Part shown: positions 11,101-22,969 of the stretch, piece after piece
Numbering within the stretch: position 1 is the first letter of the stretch
Layout: every line of letters begins with the position of its first letter
DNA from: Liolophura sinensis
Lineage: Eukaryota > Mollusca > Polyplacophora > Chitonida > Chitonidae
Length of the DNA stretch: 64,000 bases
Reading direction: 5' to 3'
Assembly (NCBI RefSeq): GCF_032854445.1
Contig: NC_088301.1
Span: 40,039,187-40,103,186 of the forward strand
Notes under the pieces: generated by a model
What the model was told of the DNA's origin: nothing
Databases searched by the model: none
Seen by the model: the letters and a program-made list of their open reading frames with translations, nothing else
Translations under genes and position numbers: made by a program

Positions 11101-14021
11101 GTGTTTATTTAATCATTTGATGGAGTTTTTAGAATTGACCTACTTACGAACTGAATTCACTGATCAGTTACAGCTTAATTTGAATACCAGACTCAATAAT
11201 TTCTCCTGGAGAAGAAGTTTTTTTTAAGCTTATCAATAAAATGCAAAATGTCTGCTAAATCATGTGAATGGCCAAACAGCACAAAACGTCATGTTCGTTA
11301 TTAAAAGTCCAAAATTTGGTTTTTCTACCTTTACCAGTTTTCAAGATATTGTAATTTTATGAGCTGACTAGGAATAATAATAATCTGAATGATTTCAAGA
11401 GGTGTCCTGCTAGGATAGCATGGACCTCTAATAATATTGTTGCTTTTTGTTTCTTGATTAGAATTGTGTCGGCAAACTTCCCCCCAGACCACTTCACTCA
11501 TGTTTTCGTGGATGAAGCCGGGTGTGCTGTAGAGCCAGAGTGCATTATTCCAGTTGCGGGTGTCCTGGACTGCCTGCCAGACATCAAGGATGGAGGCCAG
11601 CTTGTATTGACAGGTGACCCAGAGCAGCTTGGCCCTATTCTGAGGTCACCATTAGCCCTTCACTATGGGTTAGGTAAGTTGTGGAGTCTACCAGTATAGC
11701 ATTCCCAACACCTATTTAGTTTAGATCTGTATGTTTTTTTCTTCTTACCAGAAGTACTTCCCATTTTCCTGTGTCTTAAAATGTTAGGAGCAAGTGATGT
11801 ATAGCTGCTTAGTTTCATATTTTTGATCACAAATATGTGATAGCCTTTACATTGTATCTGATCCCAAGTGTCTGTGCATGGCATGAAACTATAGTTTCAT
11901 TTTTGGCAGATATATCCTTGCTGGAACGCTACATGACACAGTGTGATGTGTATGCAAGGAAAGATGACGGGGGAAAAGGCCAGACTTATGATCCACGGGT
12001 GCTGACAAAACTGGTGAACAATTACCGGTCACATCCCAAACTTCTGGAGATGCCGAATAATTTGTTTTACCACCGTGAACTGGTGGCGCGAGCTGACCCT
12101 GTGCTGATTAATGCCTTCTGCCAGTGGAAGGGACTTCCTAAACCTGGATTCCCGATAATTTTTCATGGAGTAGAAGGTGAAGACATGAGAGAGGAGAGAA
12201 GCCCGTCATTTTTCAACCCAATAGAAGCCAGTATTGCACTGGACTACGTGAACCAGCTGATGAAGGGTGAGAGCAGAGGGATGAAGGTGAAGCAGTCGCA
12301 CATTGGTGTGATATCTCCATACAGAAAACAGGTAAAACTCTCAGCAGGACTAACAGTGAGATGAAACAATGTATGTGATAACATAGTCCTGAATTAAGCC
12401 ATAACCATTACCAAATGGGCTCCAAGGTTCTTAGCCCTCACTCGGGTTTGTCATAATCCACATGGACAACAAATTGTGCCGGCATACAGGTTTAACACCT
12501 GTGTGAGTCGCATGGTCATCAGCTCACAGTCAGAGAAAACAAATGTAATTTTAACTCGTCCAGCATTAACAACAATGAAGTAAATAAATTCCTTTTCAGA
12601 CATGTATTAGGACTGATCGATAGGTGTCTTTGAAAAGTTACAGTTAGTGCAAGAAAGTGAAAATATACTGGCTCTAAAATCATGAATTTACCTTAGGTTC
12701 AGAAGATGCGAAAGCTGTTTGAGAAACAAGGTTGGAAGGATATCAAAGTTGGGACAGTTGAGGAGTTCCAAGGGGACGAACGCCTGATCATCATAGTGTC
12801 CACTGTCCGCTGCCAACCAGATTGGTTGGAAATGGACAGAGAGTTTCACCTGGGATTTCTGGACAATCCGAAGGTACTGTATGTTAAATATTAGTACAGA
12901 AACTTTGAATCAGAAATTTAGTGCTGTTCTCGACCAGTATAGATGCATTTTGAAGCAACCCTGTGACATTAAAACAGCCTGTAACATATAAAACTGAATT
13001 TGGAGTTGACAGATTTATATATATATAAAACAATATCATTACAATTAACAACATGAGCACTTTGTACATCCATTTAGTCATCTTTATTTCTGTCTTCCAT
13101 TAGTCTGTTCATCTGTTACAAGTTGTACCACTTGACACTTCTGAAATGATTCTTTCCACAAAAACCTCATTTTTGGGCTAACTGAAATTGTTTACTCCTA
13201 CAGATTAGATCAGAGTTGTGAAAGTGACACATCATTTATTATGAAATAAGTGTGAAAGTGATTGAAAATGAGCTTACTTATTACTTACTTACATATATTC
13301 CATATTTATCCAAACATTGGGGTCCGAATAATGAATTTGAAGTTGAATATTGTGAATGTTAATTGCAGAGGTTTAATGTTGCCATCACAAGAAGCAGGGC
13401 CCTGTTGATTGTGGTGGGGAACCCCCTAATTCTCAGCAAGGATACATACTGGAACAGGTAAGAATCGTAAAGTGGACCCATCTTAGCTCAGTGTATCATC
13501 CCTGCCTCAAATATTGGTCTTGGTGCATTCTTACTCTGCGAGACTTTTAACCTCAGTTAGAGCATAAATTTTGTCACATGATGATTGGAACGTTCTGTTG
13601 CTTGCATTGTTTATTTTAAAGATGTATTATTTAGAGTACTGTAATTCTTCAACCATTGCACATGTTTTCAAGTTGTTTATTCAAGCATATTTTGAAGGCT
13701 TTTTTCTTTGTAGCCGTGAAATTGGCCAATCCAAAATATATAATTTTGTCTCTGAAATCTTATTAAAAATTTGCATAAATTGCACAGAAATTTGCTCTTT
13801 CATATGCGAAAAGGTTGAGGAATTAAGGTATATCAATGTCGATTTTGATAATCTTTTTTATTATTATATTTTGATATTAATTCTCTGCATTTGCATTCTT
13901 GTTCAGCTTCTTTGAATTTTGTCACAAGAACGGAGGTTACACAGGAATGCCTTTTGATGACATTGAAGCTTTCTTCGAGGACATACTACAGAGGTTCAAT
14001 CACCTCGGTTTGAAGGGCTAA
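2157..14021 (+). CDS. MOV10: MOV10-family RNA helicase, complete, 15 coding exons
   Basis: Superfamily 1 RNA helicase of the Upf1-like/MOV10 family, which acts on RNA in the cytoplasm in RNA silencing and retroelement control. Coding exons: 2157-2764, 3305-3561, 4973-5223, 5553 (or 5531)-5674, 6424-6586, 7203-7354, 8371-8556, 9159-9306, 9767-9928, 10170-10273, 11462-11673, 11910-12331, 12697-12873, 13369-13457, 13907-14021. They join in frame to 1055 residues, close to vertebrate MOV10 (about 1000). Walker A GPPGTGKT is near residues 613-620, DEAG near 735, GDPEQLGP near 769, [11 protein letters not shown] near 948 and VAITRSR near 992. The C-terminal [10 protein letters not shown] motif matches MOV10. 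An extra N-terminal zinc finger (C168-x2-C171-x12-H184-x5-H190) precedes the family's beta domains. The start is the first ATG after an acceptor at 2098. The exon 3/4 junction is uncertain. MOV10L1 is the alternative; the C-terminus fits MOV10 better. Confidence 0.93.
2655..2728 (+). other. Matrin/U1-type C2H2 zinc finger in helicase exon 1
   Basis: Residues 166-191 of the helicase read C-x2-C-x12-H-x5-H with the [13 protein letters not shown] ending typical of dsRNA- or snRNP-binding matrin/U1-like fingers. It follows a lysine/arginine-rich stretch (residues 93-128) that resembles a nuclear localisation or RNA-binding segment. Human MOV10 as I know it has no such finger at this position. Confidence 0.75.
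3901..4150 (+). mobile_element. tRNA-derived SINE, near full length
   Basis: The element starts GGGGCCTCCGTGGCTCAG and has an RNA polymerase III A-box (TGGCTCAGTCGG) and a B-box-like GAGTTCAAGACC. A conserved body follows (GGCTTCCTCTCCGGCC, GGGTTTCCCCCGGGC), then the 3' end AAATATTCTTGAGTACGGCG. It sits in intron 2 of the helicase gene. Ten further copies lie in this window, so the family is abundant in this genome. Confidence 0.88.
6780..6990. repeat. Decayed dispersed repeat, copy 2
   Basis: Located in intron 5 of the helicase gene. It shares a CAGTAACTT core and flanking words with 1380-1560, and a weaker relative (GAGAATTTGTCGGTATTGAGG) lies near 6090-6120. The element type is not identified. 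Confidence 0.3.
7965..8101. mobile_element. Small inverted-repeat element (MITE-like)
   Basis: A 137-bp segment in intron 6 of the helicase gene. Its left end, CCTGGGGCCAGTTCCATGAAG, pairs with the reverse complement of its right end, CCAGGGTCCCGTTTCAAGAAG, over about 35 imperfect positions including a shared CTTAG..TTAAG/CTTAGCTAAG part. Length, terminal inverted repeats and lack of coding capacity fit a nonautonomous DNA transposon. No clear target-site duplication was seen. Confidence 0.6.
10720..10738 (+). repeat. Poly-G tract after a GT run
   Basis: A TGTGTGTGTTG run leads into 17 consecutive G in the intron between helicase exons 10 and 11. It is a simple repeat and can form a G-quadruplex in principle. 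Confidence 0.8.
13637..13831. mobile_element. MITE-like element, copy 1 (helicase last intron)
   Basis: About 195 bp starting TACTGTAATTCTTCAACC and ending GGTTGAGGAATTAAGGTA, so the ends are inverted repeats of each other. A second copy with the same ends and interior (GAAATTGG, CATAAATTGCAC, CTTTCATATG) lies at 56083-56300. Two separate copies plus matching termini support a nonautonomous DNA transposon family. Confidence 0.72.
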
Positions 14022-15506
14022 AAAGACTCAAATCTTTGAACAGTACAGTTTCTGTTTAATGTAGATTATTGAATTCCTTGCCCGGTACGACAATGAAATA
14101 GACATTATAAAGACCCAGTATGAGCTAACAGTATTCCAACTTGTAGGTTGTAAAATTTTTATGAAACAATGGGTTATATACAGCTTTTAACTTGAAAAAT
14201 TTTACTAATTCTTACCCTTTTTATTTTCTCTTTCCTGCTTAAGATTTTTTTTTGCTTTTAATTTGAAAAATTGTAATAATTTTTACCTTTTTTCCCCCTC
14301 CAGGTTAAGATTCTTTCTCATTGACTGCACTTCTGCCAATTGTCCCGTTATGGTGAAATGTTCTTTAACTTTCCTGTATTAGGAAAGTATTGACTGTGAT
14401 ATAATTATTGTCCATATAGTGGAGTCATCATGCTGTATAAATTAATCAAATTAAACTGCATGTAAGTTTTTATGTTCATTTTAAATGTCAGCGCAGAAAT
14501 GATTCTTATTGATTACATGTTGCAGTCTTCTGCAATACAGGTACATATGCAGGTGTTGTCGATATTTATGGTTTTCTTTCAGCCATTGAGCCCACAAAAA
14601 GTTGAAAGAGGAGACAGTTGCAACATTGACCTCCTTAAAAGCCTATACAATTGCTTCATAATACTTGTATACATATGCGGTTTAACATCTTAATAAGGGC
14701 ATTATCAAGCACAGACAAGTCAGATGACAACTCCCTAATGTGATTTCAGTATTCCACATTCAATTATAGCAATGCTGAGCAGTATTTGATCATAAGATTT
14801 ATTTACTTTCTAAGACGTTTCATTTTTGCCGATTATTACAAATATAGTCGTATTAAAACTATGCTGTGACAATGTGTAAGTTTTGTGGTACACATTTTTA
14901 CAGAATAGCAGAAGTGTACGGATTTTGATGTCATTCAGCTGTCAGATTTTTAGAATTGTGTGCAGTGTCATCAGAGAAGAATTGTTCTCATTTGTTTGCC
15001 ACGTACTATGAATGAGGTGCTTGATGTATTGATTTATGTGCTTTAACTTTCAAATTAATTATTTTTGCACAATGCAATATATTGGTCAATGCAGTGTCCC
15101 TGTTTGTATGGAATTAACAGAAAATTTACATGTTTACACCAAATCAGATGGTGTGTACATCTGTAGTTTGTGCCTCCTTCCTCTTCACTGGAAGTTTCTT
15201 TTAAAGGTGTGCTATTACAGGTACAGCATTTTTTTTATGATTTTTAATGGGAAAGTTATTTTATTAAATGATGTTAAAATATCTGTTTTTGTTTAGTTTT
15301 TTTTGCGTTGCCTTGGTGTGTACATGTTTCTACATGTAGATGTAGCATGTCATTTTCTGTGAATATGTGATAAAGTGTCTTCTTAAAACAACCTATTCTT
15401 TACAGGAGAATGCAAGAATGACGGAGAGTTAATGCCACATTGGCAATAGTTCAGCCATATCGAGGCGATGCTAGGGAGTTTATCATCTTATATACTGTGT
15501 ATCACG

Positions 15507-15660
15507 TCATCATGTTGCTATTCTGAAGTCACTATGTTGCTGTCCTGAAGTCATCATGTTGCTATTCTGATGTCACCACATTACTAATCTAATGTCACCA
15601 CGTTGCTAATCTGATGTCACCACATTGCTTATCTGATGTCACTACTTTGCTGATCTGATG
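15507..15660 (+). repeat. 22-bp minisatellite, seven units
   Basis: Seven consecutive 22-base units, consensus TCACCACGTTGCTAATCTGATG, make exactly 154 bases. Units differ mostly by transitions (for example TCATCATG versus TCACCACG), and the first three end GAAG or GATG. The array lies about 1.5 kb after the helicase stop codon, possibly within its 3' untranslated region. Confidence 0.92.
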
Positions 15661-15689
15661 TCAACAAAGGCAGCTTAGAATTGGGGAAA

Positions 15690-15892
15690 ACATTCTATGA
15701 GCTCAAGTCAGGCTCATGCTGGCTTCCTCTCTGGCTGTATGTGGGAAGGTCTGTCAGCAACTTGCAGAAGGTCATGTGTTTTCCCCCAGGCTATGCCGGG
15801 TTCAAACCCATCATAACGCTGGCTGCCATCTTATGAGTGAAATATTCTTGAGTGCGGCATAAAACACAAATCAAATAAATTAATAAATGAGG
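15690..15892 (+). mobile_element. SINE, decayed, 5'-truncated
   Basis: Contains the B-box relic GAGCTCAAGTC, the body GGCTTCCTCTCTGGCTGTAT and the 3' end AAATATTCTTGAGTGCGGC, followed by an AAATAAATTAATAAAT tail. The tRNA A-box part is missing. Same family as 3901-4150. Confidence 0.8.
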
Positions 15893-16068
15893 AAAAACTC
15901 AAAAATTAAGAACACCGAAAAATGAACAACATTTTTCTTAATTATTCTGTATTGTAAAACATTAATGCAATTTGTACACATTTTGGCAAGGTATAAAGCG
16001 GAAATATTAGAATGTACTTGTATGATGCTACATGACCAGTTCACCACAAACATTTCCATGCCTAAAAT

Positions 16069-16070
<2 letters not shown>

Positions 16071-16096
<26 letters not shown>
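16071..16096. repeat. AT microsatellite
   Basis: A run of alternating TA over about 25 bases in the convergent spacer. A shorter run lies at 16818-16830. Confidence 0.85.
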
Positions 16097-16100
<4 letters not shown>

Positions 16101-16379
16101 AATATTAAAAAAAACTGTATAGTATATATATACTTCACAGTTTTTTTTATAGTTTACAAGTAATGTTAAAATCTGGAGATATTCAATTTCATTTATTTTC
16201 AAATTCTCAATAATTCATTGAACATGTACAACAAGGACAGGACCAGTGAATGTCCAATTTTTATGCATCCACCACAAAAGTAAAAACTTTGGCAGTAAGG
16301 ATACCAAAGAACTCACTTGTAGAAGATAGATGGATACAAACCTTCAGTTCAATACATAAAGTACTGCAGTCTTGAATTT

Positions 16380-16770
16380 GGTTTTAATTTACCTTAATCA
16401 ATATGCACACAGAGCATAATGGAACATCCCCAGCATGGCACTGAGCTTTGTGTCTGTAAATCTTCCCTTCAATACATGCAGTGCTTTTAGAGAGACACTG
16501 TTCAACCCTCACATTAACCTTAACATTGATTCTAATAAGCAATACACTAAGACATAGATTTTGTAATTTATGGTATTTAATATGCACACAATGAATAGGG
16601 GATGAAACAGCCCCCTCATGTTAATGTGCTCTGCATGTGTGGAAAACCTTAGCTAAATACCTGCAGTACTGTTTAAGATAACACTCCTAACATTTTGTTT
16701 AACATTACTTTCCATGTTATTGGACACTGCTTGGGGTATGAAATATGCTACACCTGTACTTGCAAGCTAA
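16380..16770. repeat. CENPK-locus dispersed repeat, copy 1
   Basis: Shared words such as AAAACCT(T/G)AGCT, ATACATGCAGT, ACATT(A/C)C(T)TT..GTTA(T/C)TGGAC and CAAGCTAAAAA.TGAT recur at 17860-18120, 21410-21600 and 22970-23330, in the same order. A relative of the word AATTTATGGTA also recurs. The element has no coding capacity and no class could be assigned. Confidence 0.6.
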
Positions 16771-16860
16771 AAAATGATGATAAATGTATAAATGTGACAT
16801 TGCACTGGTAAAATCTATATATATATATACAAACAAAGAAAAATAAGTTCATTCATGCTA

Positions 16861-19800
16861 TCATAAATGGAAGGGTACCAGCTTAATTCTCTTGTCATCT
16901 TCTGGATGAAACATGGCAATGTTGCAGCGAATTAACAATGTTACATATGGTTGCCAAAATTTATCATCCACTGTGAGATAAGCGTCATGTGGCGTTTCCA
17001 AACACTTGTTCATCAGGCTCTACAATGGGACAAAATACACTTAAAAGTATTTGATAAGTTTTGTGAAAGAGAACGTCATTAGCATGAGAATCAAACTTTT
17101 TTTTTTCTATTACCATTGCTTTAAAGAAAAATGTAAAATGCTATCTTTTGGTGGTCTCTGAAAAGACTGTTATAGTGAAGGTAAATTTATGTTTTAGGAA
17201 AATCTGCCTTCAGGCTAATAAACCTCTGTAAACATAATGAAAAAGAAAGATAAGCAAAAGAGTACCATCACACTGAACCTTGAAATTCTGCTCTCAATGT
17301 GGCTTACACATTGCTGGGTTATAAAGCTATACAAGGTAATTAAATATTTAAAATATAATATTATTTATTTACAGCTTTGATGAAGTCCAAAATATCCCAC
17401 CTACCCTCCACAATTTTCATTGGTGAAGATATCAAGTTTAATTTAGCACTGTCTGAAGTGCATGCATTGTCCACTGCAAAATTGTTCAGCCCTTCCCCAT
17501 TTTTTTTTTTTTTTTTGCACAAAGCTTTCTTCTCTAGACTACATGTAAACAGTTTCAAGGCTCTTTGATTTGCAAATCCATGTTTTAGTTTCATTTTCAA
17601 TGTTAAGTATTTGTTTGCATCCATCTTGGACTATTATACATATTATGTAAACCACACACTCTTACCTCAATAATAGATTTTAGTGCGTGAAGCTCTGTTG
17701 CTGGATCAGTAGCCCTCATGGACTGCCTTCTCTGAAATGAAAAGGAAATACAGAAAATAGTACTTTCAAAAAGTCACTAATGATGTCCTTGGCAACATAG
17801 ATTGCCACTATGGCCCATAATGCCTAAATTGCAATTATTTCCAAAAAAAAAACTTGGATATGGGAGCAAGGCTATCAAAGAGCTTGCCTCTTAGAGACAC
17901 ATGAATGCAAAATTTCAAGTCGATATATACAGTACTTAATTTGTGAATTTTGTAATTTATGGTAATTAATGTACACTGAGCTTCAACAATGGAACAAACT
18001 GCTTTTGTCACTGTACTTTGCATGTATGCAAAACTTGAGCTTACTACAGCTAGCTATAGGGAAGTTGCATGCTTCTAGGTAATGGACTTCTGGTAATAGT
18101 TACTCCAATAACTGTTAAATAAGCCAGTATTACTAACAATTGTCAATGTCTTCATTGTTTTAATTTGCACAAAGGAGTATAGTTTGGTTTATAATATACT
18201 GCACTGTCTCTTTGAGCAGATAGACAGATACAGGTACGAGTACCTTAAATCTTCAATAAATCTGATCATTAAAATCTAAGATTTAGATCCAATTTGCAAA
18301 GATAAATCTGAAAATTCTGAAGACTAAAATGTACCATTTAAGTAGGAGAACATAAGAACTTCACAAAAATTATAAACTAACCTTTCCAGTTCATGGAACA
18401 TTCATTGAATGAGTAGCATGTCAAACAGCAGACAGACTAGAGAAATGTATGATCAAGGCTGGATCCATGCTGCATTTTACTGAAAACTTTACATTGTACC
18501 TCTGCACAACTGATTTTTTGAACTCAAGAGACACTTACTGTTCTGTGTTTCCCGGTCTTATTTACATCTGACGGTTTGGGAGGTGGGAAATATTCATTCA
18601 GAAAATCAGCCTGTGAGTAAATTAACAATAACAGACTTTGAATAACAAAGGAGAAATGCTACATTCAAATTCAAAAGTCTCCACACAATTTCACTGTCAA
18701 ACTTTACACTTAATTAGTGATCATGTTCAAGGCATTATGGTTAATATCAGAATTCAAATTTAATTCTACAAACCAATAAACATTTTCATCTGTTTGCAGA
18801 GCTACACATAATGATTTGTGTTTTACCCAAAATCAAACTAGAACAATCCTAAATTTCGACCATGACCAACTTGCCCATTATTCTGGATTTTGAGAATTCT
18901 TGAGTTTAGAAAGGTGTTTTGAGGTTTGCTTGGAACATGGGATGACATTCTACTGCGAAATTGTAAGTTTCATCACCAAAAATAAAACGCACTTTTGTGG
19001 GCGAAATTTTAGGTCATTCCAATTAGTGCATGTGGTAACATTAAATTAAATGTCATTCACACCGTCTTTACCATTGTGTTCATCAAGTTTTTATGATGCT
19101 TCTTTATAAGGGTTTCTTTCTTTTTCAAGTCCATGAAGTACCTTAAAAAGAAGGAAATGCAAAATTAGTCAAATGTTGCTGCTTTTGTTTTTTTTTTTAA
19201 CCAAAGGCAATCTGCTCTTTCTGGTGGGGATGTAATCTTCAATCATAAGCAATGAGGAGGTAAATGAAAGAAATGGACAACCACACAATTCAAAACACTA
19301 GAAATACATGTTGTATATTTATAAGAAATATACATGTATAAGAATTACTGAAGAAAACAACCCTACATGAAATGGTTGATGAACACGTATTTGTATAAAA
19401 ATTCACACAATTGACGCATCAACAAAAGCATTAAATAATAAAATATATATGTACTACCATTGAGCAAACATTTCCAAAACAATGAAAATTTAATCTTTTC
19501 ATACAATCACTATTATGCATGCATCAGCTCATAATTTTATCGGTTCATAACAAAAACAGTGCTATTCTTGTCAGCCAATACTCTGTTAGGTTTCAGTACA
19601 AAACTTTGCAAACAGGCAATCACAGAAAGATAATCCAGTAGTCTTAATGGTGATGTCTTGCAACAACCACCTCCATTTAAAATCTCAAATCACAGAAAGA
19701 TAGTTAAGTAAGTCTTGTTCCCAAGGGTAAGTCTTATCAGCTGATCTCACCATTCCTGATGGTGATGTCTTGCAGCGATTGCATCACCTTTAAGTTTCAA

Positions 19801-22610
19801 ATCACAGAATCATTTAGTTCGCTAAGTCTTGTTCACAAGGGCAAATCCCATGGGGTGATCGCACCACTATTTATGGTTGTTTTGACAGAAAGTGGCAATC
19901 AGCTATACACAGATCGAAGAAAGAAAGAGTGGAGATCCAGACGCCACATTCTAGCCAGGTCGCAAGCATACACGGACATGAGGTATACATAGTTTATGCA
20001 TAGTATATTTATGCATACATAGTTTAAATATATATGTGATGCACTAAAACAATGTTCTATGATGTGCATGTGTATATTGTAACAATGGTGATGCTATGCA
20101 TCATTTACCTCACTTTTAAGTTCCAATAAGCATATATTGCATAGCGCAATTTGTCTGCCTGGTAAGCTCAATTGGTTTCTACAGATGCCAGTCGACAACC
20201 TATTGCCTTGGTAGTCTTTGTTGGAAAACACATTAGAAAGCCAGAAAAAAACGCTTTGTTTGCACACGTCTTTTAAGGATGGACTGGGTATTATACCAAA
20301 AGCAGCACTTGTGAGCAACAATGTGACCAGCATGTAAATGTTAATAGCCTTAAATCCAAAATGGCCAATATAAGAGCTGATGTGACAAAAAGCACCAAGT
20401 GGGAAAATAAGGACCTCCCTCCACCACCAATTTTTTGGAATAGACATATTGAAAACCGGAGTTAATGTGAGTTAGGGTAGGCCGGAGACCTTGTAAAAAA
20501 AAAATTTAAACTACTGTTATGGGAGCATTACCTGAGAGAATATTATCTAAGGGAAGAGCATATTAGCTAAAGGAACAACTGTAATTTACAGTTTTGTAAA
20601 ATAAGGAATTGAGGAATAAAATAATAACATTATTCATATGAAGGGAATATGTCGCACCACTTTTTAAAATAACTTTCTTCCAACTTCATGAGACCTACAA
20701 CTACAACAAAAATTAAACATAAAACAAATGTGCTTCCGTGAAAATTGAAATAATACATGGACAGTTCTTTACATTCACTTTTTTACCCATACATGTACAT
20801 TCCTGGGGAATTTTGAATGATCATGTTGTTGACATTTTTACGTGAACCAGGAATTTTTTTGAGTGTGATAATTAGCAATACCGCCTACCTATCTTTAGTA
20901 TAATTAATCTCTAATTGTGATTGTTCAACCTTCTTTTGAAGTATTTGGTTGATATTTTCTAACTGTGTCACTATTTCTTCTTCCTGAAAAAATATCAAAA
21001 GACAAGACGTTAAATTATGTGAGGACAAATACACTTAAGAAAATGTGCATATCTCCAGAACTGAAGAAATCACACATAATAGTAAATTAATTACAATAGT
21101 AATAACAAACAGCTGTCTCAATTCTTATTAATATCTAGACCACATTCATAATTCAGGACAAGTAGATAAATTTCAAATATTTTTTTTGTGGAGGTAGAAA
21201 TTAGAAACAAGCAATGGCCAAGATATAATTGTACTCTAAATTGGCAAACATATCACATACTGCTTATTTATTATGTTTCAGTTTCAACTTCTGATCGAAA
21301 TTGAGCTAATCTGTTCCATGAAGTGTATTTTCAGATACGAAAGAAAGCACACCAACATAAACAAACAAATGAACTTTGTCCCATTGCACATATTTTATAA
21401 ATCTGGAGTTGTAGTTTAAAATGACTACATGTACAGTATACAAAACCTGAGCTTAATACATGCAGAGCTCTCCAAAATACCACACCCAACATTTACTTTG
21501 ACATTCCCTGTTACTGGACGCCATCATTCGAGGTATGACATAAGTAACACCTGACTTTGTACAGGCAAGCTAAAAACTGATCTGACACACCTCAATATAT
21601 CATCTGCCATTTTCTTCCGCTCCACTCTTGCCACTGATAATGTTTCCTTCAGCTGAGAAAAGCTCAATTTTAGTTCCTCCTTGATAATATCTATTTGAGC
21701 ATCTGGACTGTTGAAAAGACCCTAACATTTAAAATGGAATGGATATCACTTAATAAACAAGGAATGAATTTTTGCTTCCTGACTTAATTTATCACTCGTT
21801 ATTAAAAACTGCAAGAAAATTCATAATATATGTACATAAACTCATACACACTGTTCATCATATAGTTTGCAGGGATGAAAGTGAATAATTAAGCTGAATA
21901 TAAGCTTATGCATTTCATTGTGTTGAAATAGTGAAAATAGTGAAATAACGCAGAACCCTGTAACTTGCAACAGAATCTTCCCCTGCTTTTGTACACCCAT
22001 TTTTTAAAAAATCCTTAATTGAATAGCTGACTCTTTAATTACCTTCTGGCTGTTTCCTTTTCAGGGCTTCAATTTCTCCACGGACCTTTCTAATACTTTC
22101 CTTGAGTATTTTACGGTGGTCCTCCTCACATAAAAATGGTGACTTCTCTCGTATTTCTAATATGTAAATGTTTCTGAAAAAGAAATCATCATTTCAACTG
22201 CCAATTATTATAAATTAATCCTATTGGCATTTAGAAAATATTCATATGGAACCCACTCTACTCCTTGGCCAATCAAAATTGTCTAATTGAACCTAATGTC
22301 AGAGCAATCTCAGACTACCCCATGTCAAGAAAAAAAAAAACAAAGGTTCAACGATATTATTTTCTGTATTATTAACTTAAATAAACACTGAACATTTATA
22401 ATCACCACTGAACAGTAAAGTTTCTTCAAGCCTTCAAGAAAAACAGATCTCAAAAATCCCTTTTATGACCATGCTGATACATGCAATTATTACACTGCTT
22501 TTGCATTCTCAAACATCACAGATTAGAATGCACTGAACACTTACTTGTTGTACTTCTTTCCACAGGTCTTCAGAAATTTTCTTTATCTTCTCAATGCTAT
22601 CACTCTCCAT
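16861..22610 (-). CDS. CENPK: Centromere protein K, 8 coding exons
   Basis: CENP-K is a coiled-coil subunit of the constitutive centromere network (with CENP-H, CENP-I and CENP-M) that builds the kinetochore. Exons on the minus strand: 22610-22545, 22173-22043 (first base uncertain), 21702-21587 (3' edge uncertain), 20983-20889, 19141-19072, 18610-18539, 17731-17666, 17019-16861. The product is about 247 residues; human CENP-K has 269. The last exon is diagnostic: TPHDAYL, DKFWQPYVTLLIR and HPEDDKRIKL match the vertebrate C-terminus almost column for column. The middle exons are heptad-like (EEEIVTQLENINQILQKKV), followed by FLNEYFPPP, which matches human FLEDHFPLP. The start ATG has an in-frame TAA just upstream, and the SEDLWKEVQQ segment matches the human N-terminus. 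The first three junctions need weaker splice sites to keep frame. Confidence 0.9.
17860..18120. repeat. CENPK-locus dispersed repeat, copy 2
   Basis: Intronic copy sharing TTGTAATTTATGGTAATTAA, CTTCAACAATGGAAC, ATGCAAAACTTGAGCTTA and AATGGACTTCTGG with the copies at 16380, 21410 and 22970. Confidence 0.55.
19617..19880. repeat. Degenerate ~120-bp tandem repeat in CENPK intron
   Basis: The words AATCACAGAA(AGATA), GTCTT(AATGGTGATGTCTTGCA) and AAGTCTTGTTC(A/C)CAAGGG recur two or three times in the same order with spacing near 115-130 bases. The copies are diverged, so this is an old local duplication rather than an active satellite. Confidence 0.6.
21410..21600. repeat. CENPK-locus dispersed repeat, copy 3
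   Basis: Contains CAAAACCTGAGCTTAATACA, TGCAGAGCTCTCCAAAATAC, GTTACTGGACGCCATC and GGCAAGCTAAAAACTGAT, in the same order as at 16630-16780. Its right end reaches the 3' edge of CENPK exon 3. Confidence 0.55.
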
Positions 22611-22969
22611 GTCTTAAAAGGCACCTACACAGTAAACCAGTAATGTTATATTCATAAAATTCTCGCTTTGTCCATTATTCTTTATGGATTCACTCAATAT
22701 TATTTCATTAATACCACAGCATTGAGGTGCTGTACATGTGCAGGACATCTGTATAGCACAAGTCTAGGCAAAATGCCTGTACAGTAAAGGTTGTACAGTT
22801 TCTTGAAATTTTTCACCAGCTTTACTCACCCTTCACTCTAGTAAAGCTCTGTGATTAGTTGGCTAAAATCATGTGAAGTAATACATGTGTTAATCACATG
22901 AAATCATCATATGTAATGTAACAACAACTTTTCAAGGCAATAAACATACATTTGGTAGCAAGCTAACAC

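Larger units (their letters stand above)
14022..16860. other. Convergent spacer between helicase and CENPK
   Basis: This holds the 3' untranslated region of the plus-strand helicase and, from the other side, that of CENPK. No coding exon is supported. Contents are a 22-bp minisatellite, a decayed SINE, an AT microsatellite at 16071-16096 and a copy of the dispersed repeat described at 16380-16770. AATAAA-like words are present on both strands but none can be assigned as the used poly(A) signal. Confidence 0.6.

Noticed and set aside
20094-20447. 117-codon minus-strand open frame with hydrophobic stretches in a CENPK intron
   Set aside because: No recognisable domain, no splice or promoter context, and CENPK splices across it in phase; probably chance or an old element.
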